A DNA stretch of 64,000 nt from Galeruca laticollis (taxonomy: Eukaryota > Arthropoda > Insecta > Coleoptera > Chrysomelidae): positions 171,488,445 through 171,552,444 of the forward strand of contig OY998176.1 of assembly GCA_963921935.1 (NCBI GenBank), given 5' to 3'. The position numbers and the translations under genes are program-made. Positions within the stretch are counted from its first letter, which is position 1. Each line of letters starts with the position of its first letter. Under the pieces are notes generated by a model. It was not told the origin of the DNA and ran no database searches. It worked only from the letters and a program-made list of their open reading frames with translations. Below are positions 57,081-64,000 of this stretch, piece after piece.

Positions 57081-58121
57081 TTCAGTATGGATCTTCATCA
57101 AGTAAAAGCCTCATCTATTCAAGTCTTACTTTTACTCTCATCAGAAGTAAAAGTTATTTGTTTTACTTGGCAGAAAAGCACAATATTTAATGCCGCAGCT
57201 GGTGAGAGGCGTAGCCGGAGGATACATTAAAAGTAACGAATGCACAGCCAATCAACGCGCGCGAATTTTCTTATACCGAACGGCGACCGAATTGTTGTCC
57301 GAAGGCATTCGTTTTTAACAAAAAATGTCTCTGATTTATGCCATAGACAAATAATATACTTATACTATAATATACCTTCTCTATGGTTTATGCTGTCAGC
57401 CGCTGTTTTTAATTTTAACCCAACATTTTGCATTGGATATTTGAGTTGTTCGCAACTTTTTGGTACTCTTGTGAAATACATTCTTAAATTCGTTAATTTA
57501 ATATTGTTCAGCAGCAATTATTATTGCTAATTAAAGTTACCTTATACTCGTAGTTAATAATAAAAATTGGTACTCGAGAAATTATTGTAGTATGGACAAA
57601 GACAGATATGTAATAGAAAAACTTTTAGTTACAGTGAAATTGGATTACTTTTTAGGATTATTTGTCACTATTATTATTTCCTTTTAGGGAGAACGAACTG
57701 ACTTGTTCAGTATAATGTTAGGTGAAATATACTTCCACAAGGGTGAAGAATCGGCATATCACAAAATTTCACCCAGAGTTAAACGATGAAATAAAATCAA
57801 TAAACAAACATATCATTTGTCCAATATGCACATGCACAACAAAAGGGTCATTCAATTAACGTAATCAATTAAATAAACATTTTAATGTTGGTCACAATAT
57901 TACTGTCAAAGAATATGTTTGGAAACTTTGAGGAATTTCAATTGTGGTAATCACACGAGAAAAGGGGAAGTGACTATGTTTGTTCTTCAATGAATAGGTA
58001 GGTACATTAAAAAATGGGAGACGGAGAATTGCATACTACTGCAATAGAAGTGATATAAAAAAAAGGTTTTATAATTTTTCAAAAATATTGTTGGTTTTTA
58101 TTTCATTTAAATATTTTAGGA
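57081..58121. other. Non-coding stretch upstream of MULE
   Basis: No clear gene. May include degraded 5' exons of the MULE gene (short coding-like patches near 57690-57860). Confidence 0.3.
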
Positions 58122-59277
58122 TTTCAAAGTGCATCTCAAAAACGAAATTTGAAGACTGGAGAGAGTATACGCATTCCATCAAGAATCATTTTAAACATTT
58201 CGGAAAATGGTTATATTTTTTCAAAGAAAGACTGTTAATTATATTTTTTTAGGAGAGGTAGATGTCAATGGGAAAGAGACACATGTAGGACATTATGAGG
58301 AATTAAGAGGTTAACAAAGGCTAAAGAAATTAATATTGTGAGACAATTGGCTGGTGGAGTTTCAATATACAGGATATTACAAGATGCAAGGACAATTGAA
58401 AATGGAAAATTGGAACGAATAAATGTTGAGATATGAGATGAGATATAGCTTATTTAAACAGAAAATATAATATTGACATGAAGAGGCATGCAGATGATAT
58501 GACAGCTACGCTTTGAAAATTGAAGAATGGAATTGAGAAGGACAAAATTATGCATTTTTATGCAAGAAAATTGGTTTGTACCCCATAATTTTATATCTAA
58601 ATATTTACAAGAATTAAAAATACTTTTAAATTGACTACAAAATGACCTTATTATGCCACAATTTACTAAAGTGATAGTAACAAATTTTATGAAAATTTAA
58701 AAAAAATCAAGTATATTAATTAGCTTTTAGAGATAGGATTCTTTAGTAATACAAAAATTCAATCCATATCATATGATTTTAAAGGGTAGCTAACTGTGGT
58801 GGTATGACATTTGTTATAATGTAGTTTTAATACTAGGAGGCTGTGGTAAATTGGCCTTTAATTATGGTTTAATTTATTAGTATTATGTACATTGCTTTTT
58901 GGGGTGTAATGTTTAGATTAGTGGTAAAGGAATACCTAACTTTAATTAATTTTAGGAGAAAGTTACCCAGTTTTATAGATTGAGGATTTTGCACTAGGGC
59001 TCATGAATGGTGTTATGGAAAAGAAACTTAGATATTTAAATCACACATTTTGCATAAAAGGAACTCATGGCACCGACAGAAGGAATTGGGATTTAAGAAT
59101 ATTTTTAATTAAAGATGAACTCAATATGGGTTTTCCAGTGGCATTTTTAGTTACTAATAGGTTAAATAAAAAAGTACAGGATTTTCTTTCTTAGGAATAG
59201 GTTAGGCGAATCAATTGAAGCCAAATACATAATGAGCGATGACGACCCAAAATATTATAATGGTGGACCAAATGTAT
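58122..59277 (+). pseudogene. Mutator-like (MULE, Phantom-type) transposase, 5' part
   Basis: Pieces in shifting frames: SKTKFEDWREYTHSIKNHF (58140s), then from about 58262 VDVNGKETHVGHYEELR, VRQLAGGVSIYRILQDARTI and YNIDMKRHADDMTA, then after an intron-like gap the catalytic region at about 59050: CIKGTHGTDRRNWDL, IFLIKDELNMGFPVAFLVTN and SDDDPKYYN. In the MULE family the first motif is usually C-I-D-G-T-H-G; here the catalytic Asp is replaced by Lys. The gene is interrupted at 59277 by gypsy copy 2 and continues after 63600. Several stops are present, so it is inactive. Confidence 0.7.
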
Positions 59278-59597
59278 TGTTACGAAACAGTACACTGGTA
59301 TAGTCCCTAAAACCGACCCTGTCTAAGCCAGGTATAATAGTTAAAATTATGGCGGATACGCAGTTATAAAAAACTGTTTACGATTGAGACTATCTTATCT
59401 AGAACTGTTTTTTGTGACCAGAGTTATCTAGAAAAGGCCAGAAAAATGATTTGTGTGTATAAGCCGCAGCCCGGAATTCTCTAGTACAAAAGGCACTAGT
59501 ATATAAGGGGACTGATCAGGAAGAGTTAGTTAGTTGATAATTTGACATCGTGAGATAAACAAATAAATTAGTGAATATAAATTAGTGAACTGTTAGT
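59278..59597 (+). repeat. 5' LTR of gypsy copy 2, truncated and fused to gag
   Basis: Matches the 3' LTR from TGTTACGAAACAG through AAATTAGTGAACTGTT with only a few differences, then jumps into gag (GGAATTAAGAGCAGAATTGG at 59601). The last third of the LTR and the primer site are lost. Confidence 0.85.
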
Positions 59598-60881
59598 CAC
59601 GGAATTAAGAGCAGAATTGGAAGATCGTGAGTTGGAAACGTTCGGTAAGAAAAGCGAATTAGTTGAACGACTAATTGGTACTGGAAAATGACGGTTTTGA
59701 TCCAGAATCAGTTTTATTTAATGACGAGGCTTCCACCTTAATCAATCTCGTCAATTTCTGCCATGGAAGAGAAGATTTCAACGAATGTGAAAAACGATAT
59801 TTCTGCCATGGAAGAGAAGATCTCAACTAATGTGAAAAACGATATTTCTGCAATAAAGAACGATTTTTCTGATATGAAGAACGATATTTCTGCTATGAAG
59901 AATGATATTTCTGCAGATATCTTATCATTGAAAAATGACATTGCTACTGAAGTCGAGAATAAAATTTCGTCTCCAAAATCAGACATGGAGAATAAAATGA
60001 TAACGATGGAAAATCAGATGGACGAGAACATCAAGGAGCTAGAGACAAAGATTGCCGAATTAAGAACAAAAGACACTTCAGCAGAAGAAAAGAAGATCGG
60101 GATCTGCAAGCCAGAAACACAACCCAAGACAGATGATATTGGCAGTTTTACCCGAGTCAAGGCCCCAACGTTCGATGGAAAAATGTCGTGGACCAATTAT
60201 GTGAAACAATTTGAAGCAGCCGCTAGAGTGAATAATTGGTCCGATAGAGAGAAGGCAGTGAACTTAACCATCGCGCTTCGCGGAGATGCCTTAGATGTAC
60301 TCCAGACGATACCTTTGAAAGAAACGGATGACTTCGAGCAGCTGAAGAAGAGGTTGGACATGCGATATGGTCATGAACATCTAGAACATTTGTACCAATC
60401 TCAGCTGAAGAACCGAAGGCAGAAACGGGATGAATCTCTTCAAGAATATGAAGTGGACATTGCCCAACTATTTCGATTTGCTTATCCGTCAGCACCAGAG
60501 AACATGATGGAATGTCTGGGCATTCAGGCCTTTATTGATGGCTTACGTGACCCCGATATGCAGAGGACACTTCGTTTAGCCCATCCGAAAACATTAGTCG
60601 ACGCATTGACAGCTGCTCTTGAATATGAAGCAGCCACGATGGCTTCGGGATACAGCAAAGGTAGGACCATACAGGAAAAAGGTGACGATGACAGACTTGA
60701 CCAGATCGTCAACCTGTTGAAAGGTATGTTAGACGTGAAGCCGAAGAAGATCAGGTGCTGTAATTGAGGCGAGCTGGAGGATGCACGCAGTTCGTGTAAG
60801 CGTCCTACGACTCCTGCAAACCAAGAACCTCTTAAATGCAAAGCAGCCACGAAGGGCTCGCGCTACAACAAAGGTAGGACC
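59598..60881 (+). pseudogene. gypsy copy 2 gag
   Basis: A partial SAP domain (ELRAELEDRELETFGKKSEL) is frameshifted by a 2-base loss near 59670. From ATG 59763 comes a coiled coil built from two exact-length MEEKISTNVKNDISA repeats (45-51 nt units) plus MKNDISA units, then the capsid-like region (VKAPTFDGKMSWTNYV, EHLYQSQLKNRRQKRDESL, ECLGIQAFIDGLRDPD). TGA at 60765-60767 falls in the first zinc knuckle. Where copy 1 has a 1-base and an 8-base loss, this copy is intact, so it preserves the ancestral frame better. Confidence 0.85.
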
Positions 60882-62599
60882 ATGCAGGAAGAAGATGACG
60901 ATGACAAACTTGACCAGATCGTCAACTTGTTGAAAGGCATGACAGACAAGAGGCCGAGGAAGATCAAATGCCGGAAGTGTGGCGAGCTAGAGCACGTACG
61001 CAGTCCGTCTAAGCGTCCCAAGACTCCTGTAACCCAAGAGCTCCAGACACAAGGGAAATCAGACAGGGGTGAACATCCAGCTAATGTGAATCACCAAAAA
61101 GCCAACTCCTTGCCTAGACGGCCATGCCCTGTAGACTATTCACAATGCAACAAGTCGAAATCTAAGCAAGTTGCAGTTTCAAGAACTACTGTAGTCAACG
61201 AGGAATGGTCACCCACCAAGATCAGAGATGATCAGGAGAATGATCCTCACCTGAAGATGATCCGGCAATGGAGGAAAGAAAACCGGCGACCTACCTGGCA
61301 AGAAGTGTCAAGATTTTCACCGAAACTCAAGACGTATTGGGCTCAGTGGGACTCCCTTGTCCTGGAAGAAGGGCTGTTGAAAAGAGTCCTTGAAAACGAT
61401 GATGGTTTTGAGATGAGGAGACAGCTAGTTATCCCGAGAACAAGAGTAGCTGAGGTACTGAAGAAGTTACACGACAGTCCATCGGGAGGTCATCTGGGAG
61501 TGAAGAAAACCCTTCAGCGAGTTCGTGAAAGGTTTTATTGGATGAACAGCTCCGACGATGTGAAGGACTGGTGTATGAAATGTACGACTTGTGCTACGAG
61601 TAATGGACCACATCGCAAGAGAAAGGCACCCATGAAACAAAATAATGTTGGAAGCCCTTTCGAAAGGATTGCTTTAGACATCGCTGGACAATTTCCGACG
61701 ACAGAAAATGGTGGTAAATACATCCTGGTAGTAATGGATTATTTCACAATGTGGGTGGAAATTTAGGCGATCCCGAATCAAGAGTTCACAACGGTCGCGG
61801 TTGTACTGGTGAAAGAGTTTATCAGCCGATACGGAGTGCCCATGGAAGTCCACAGTGACCAGGGAAGAAATTTCGAAAGCCATCTATTCCAGGAGATTTG
61901 CGACAAGCTGGGAATTAAGAAGACCAGAACAACAGCATTACACCCACAGTCAGATGGAATGGTCGAGAGAATGAACAGGACTATTGGAAAATACCTGTCC
62001 AAAGTAGTATCCAGCCATCAGAGAGATTGGGACCAGTATCTCTCCCTATTCGCATTGGCTTATCGATCTGCCGTCAATGAGTCCACGGGTGAAACACCTG
62101 CGAAAATCCTGTTTGGACGTGAAATGAGGCTTCCTTGTGACCTGGAATTTGGCTGTCGGCCTGGAGAAAATATAGCAGGCGAAGACTACGTGATCCAATT
62201 GAGAAGAAGGCTGGACGATATTCATGAATTAGTTCGAACAAATCTTCAAGTTGCCAGCGACAGAATGAAAAGTCGGTACGACACGCAGGCCACAGAAGGC
62301 GGTTTTAAAGAAGGGGACAAAGTATGGTTACACAACCCGGCGAGGAGAAAAGGATTTTCTCCAAAATTACAAAAATCCTGGGAAGGTCCATACTTAATCA
62401 AGAAAAGGATCAATGATGTTTTATATCGCATAAGCAAGATCCCCAACGGAAAACCAAAAGTAGTTCACCGAAACCGACTAGCGCCATTCGAAGGAGACCA
62501 TGACATAGAGGAAGGAGTAAACCTTATTCGAGATGTGTCTGACCCCACCTTCGATGAATTTATGGGCGCGTATGAAGGTACCGGGAAAGCTAGATATGG
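60882..62599 (+). pseudogene. gypsy copy 2 second zinc knuckle, linker and integrase
   Basis: The second knuckle module (CRKCGELEHVRSPSK: Cys, Cys and His kept, last Cys lost) is followed directly by CPVDYSQCNKSKSK, the sequence after RNase H, confirming the internal deletion. Then come VLKKLHDSPSGGHLGVKKTL, WCMKCTTCATSN (zinc-binding), ALDIAGQFP, VHSDQGRNFESHLF, DGMVERMNRTIGKYL and the GPY/F module SWEGPYLIKKRINDVLYRI. The three catalytic acidic residues are present. The only break is TAG at 61764-61766. Confidence 0.88.
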
Positions 62600-63188
62600 A
62601 GTCACTTCGGAACAACAACAAGATTTGTTCACTCTCCCGGAAGATTATTCACTGGCATACAACATTCCCGCCTGTATCAAGAACGCACGAGGGTTGGCAA
62701 CCGTCTTTCGAAAGAAGTTCGGGCAATTAGAAAAACTTGAAGACCAGATTCCAGCCCCTGGCAAGACACTGAAACTGAAACATAATTAACGGTACGTCTT
62801 CTACGTGGTAACTAAAAATGAATTCCAAGATCGATCTACCTACCGCGATGTGTGGGAAGCACTTCGAAACCTCCGAGACCATGTGTTGGTATCCAGCGTG
62901 AAGAAACTGGCTATGCCTAAGATAGCGAGTAACCAGTTGGATTGGCGAACCATCAGGAACATGGTAGAGATTATCTTTCAAGATACCGGTGTCCAGATAT
63001 TAATTTGCAGCTACAACCCCCGTTATCAGTATCCGATGAAGACGGTTCCCTGCTATTTCCATAAGATCGGAAAGTGTAGAAATGGGGCCAGTTGCCGATT
63101 CAAACATCCAGTCTCGGCTACACAAAAGTTCCAGGAGGAACTTCCATTTAAGGAGGGGGTAATGTTACGAAACAGCACACTGGTATAG
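62600..63188 (+). pseudogene. gypsy copy 2 macro domain and CCCH finger
   Basis: The same frame continues: RYGVTSEQQQDLFTLPEDYS opens the macro domain, with NARGLATVFRKKFGQLEKLE, then TAA at 62787-62789 where copy 1 has a Ser codon, then VFYVVTKNEFQDRSTYRDVW, VKKLAMPKIASNQLDWRTI and VQILICSYNP. The CCCH finger is at 63051-63107 (C-X7-C-X5-C-X3-H). This copy keeps two short segments (upstream of QDLF and STYRD) absent from copy 1, giving a fuller domain. The shortened loop without the catalytic Asp is the same in both copies, so it predates their split. Confidence 0.78.
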
Positions 63189-63600
63189 TCCCTAAAACCG
63201 ACCCTGTCTAAGCCAGGTATAATAGTTAAAATTATGGCGGATACGCAGTTATAAAAAACTGTTTACGATTGAGACTATCTTATCTAGAACTGGTTTTTGT
63301 GACCAGAGTTATCTAGAAAAGGCCAAAAAATTATTTGTGTGTATAAGCCGCAGCCCGGAATTCTCTAGTACATAAGGCACTAGTATATAAGGGGACTGAT
63401 CAGGAAGAGTTAGTTAGTTGATAATTTGACATCGTGAGATAAACAAATAAATTAGTGAACTGTTTATATAAATTAGTTTAAGTGGATATATAAATTAAGT
63501 GTTAGTGATTAGTGTTCAAATAAATTCGTAAGTAGCCATACAGTGTGTTTAAAATTTATCCCACCCGTTTATTGTTTAAATAAATAAGAAAAACATTACA
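63163..63600 (+). repeat. 3' LTR of gypsy copy 2
   Basis: 438 bp, TGTTACGAAACAGCACACTGG to GAAAAACATTACA, preceded by the polypurine tract. The first part (U3) is unrelated to the LTRs at 39894 and 56431, while the last part (from about AGTGTTAGTGATTAG) is shared. Confidence 0.9.
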
Positions 63601-63835
63601 GTATAACTGGTGGAACCTCCCCCCAACAAGAAGACTTCTCAGTATACGGCATATTATTAAAAATTGGAATATTCAAGGAAAATCAAAGATAAAGAACCTG
63701 GAAGTTATAAAGAAGATGAAAGCAGAAATGAGAAGTATATTAAAAGAAATTGATATTAAACCATTTGAAGAACAGAGTGAAAAGTATTTTAAATATTTAG
63801 AAATTTTTTTTAATTATTATTATGTGTTGTTTTTT
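63601..63835 (+). pseudogene. MULE transposase, continuation after gypsy insertion
   Basis: After the duplicated GTAT the coding-like sequence resumes: TRRLLSIRHIIKNWNIQGKS, then KNLEVIKKMKAEMRSILKEI and IKPFEEQSEKYFKYLE. This corresponds to the LLCTWHVDRAWRKN region of MULE transposases, the segment expected next after the SDD...YYN motif at 59255. It stops at about 63830; the remainder is AT-rich. Confidence 0.65.
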
Positions 63836-64000
63836 TTTAATTATTTTCATTAAATAGACTATTTACTATTTTTGTGTCGTATTTTTATTCATTACAATCC
63901 TTATTAAAGAATTATCCGAGGCATATTGAAATTGCCATTACGTTTTTTTCATAAAATAAATAGTTTAATAAAAAACAAGATCTTGTAGTATTTGAGGTTA
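63836..64000. other. Non-coding right edge
   Basis: AT-rich sequence, possibly a MULE intron. Nothing recognisable. Confidence 0.3.

Larger units (their letters stand above)
59278..63600 (+). mobile_element. gypsy element, copy 2 (non-autonomous, GTAT target duplication)
   Basis: Two nearly identical LTR starts (59278 and 63163), with TGTTACG at the left end and ATTACA at the right end (63600). Flanked by GTAT at 59274-59277 and 63601-63604, a 4-bp duplication as expected for Ty3/gypsy, inside a MULE gene. The interior keeps a single reading frame from 59763 to 63188 broken by only three nonsense codons. Protease, RT and RNase H are absent, as in copy 1. The 5' LTR end, primer site and start of gag are deleted. 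Confidence 0.9.

Overview
This window looks like AT-rich nuclear DNA from an insect, plausibly a beetle (the order is inferred from the repeat types, not proven). The only host gene I can recognise is on the minus strand: two consecutive, phase-0 exons (22873-23118 and 16982-17218) of a GPAT3/4-type glycerol-3-phosphate acyltransferase, separated by a 5.65 kb intron. Almost everything else is transposable-element DNA, most of it broken and much of it nested. I see no rRNA, tRNA or CRISPR array.

Layout. 0-1.4 kb: a DUF7869-type transposon ORF. 1.45-11.3 kb: a possible piggyBac-derived span with TTAA-flanked ends, holding a frameshifted Tc1/mariner transposase, a piggyBac transposase with an exact 78-codon internal duplication, and a LINE ORF1 split by a 1,698-bp hAT-like element with an 8-bp target duplication. 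11.3-15.2 kb: two MITEs and an R1/Jockey-group LINE. 15.2-23.1 kb: GPAT exons, with the intron filled by a LINE RT, a 2.6-kb element with about 335-bp terminal inverted repeats and a 200-bp tandem array. 23.5-33.8 kb: a hAT element (TIRs and near-perfect 8-bp duplication) containing half of a DUF7869 gene, a gypsy protease fragment, and a 6-kb DUF7869 element that is itself split by a 3,005-bp TG...CA insertion. 34.3-40.9 kb: a truncated piggyBac transposase, gypsy copy 1 and the 3' end of a BEL/Pao element. 40.9-49.4 kb: an RTE-like LINE, a 1.33-kb foldback element, a CR1/Jockey-like LINE 3' end and a hAT fragment. 50.4-56.9 kb: an inverted-repeat element, a LINE with ORF1 and endonuclease, a MADF exon, a foldback MITE and a gypsy LTR. 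58.1-64 kb: a MULE transposase split by gypsy copy 2 with a 4-bp GTAT duplication.

The most unusual item is the gypsy family (copies at 36158-40065 and 59278-63600). Its gag begins with a SAP domain and has a repetitive coiled coil and a duplicated zinc-knuckle module. Both copies lack protease, reverse transcriptase and RNase H at what looks like the same junction. After the integrase GPY/F module the polyprotein continues into a macro (ADP-ribose-binding) domain and then a CCCH zinc finger, ending at the polypurine tract. Because both copies share the internal deletion, this looks like a non-autonomous lineage that was mobilised in trans.
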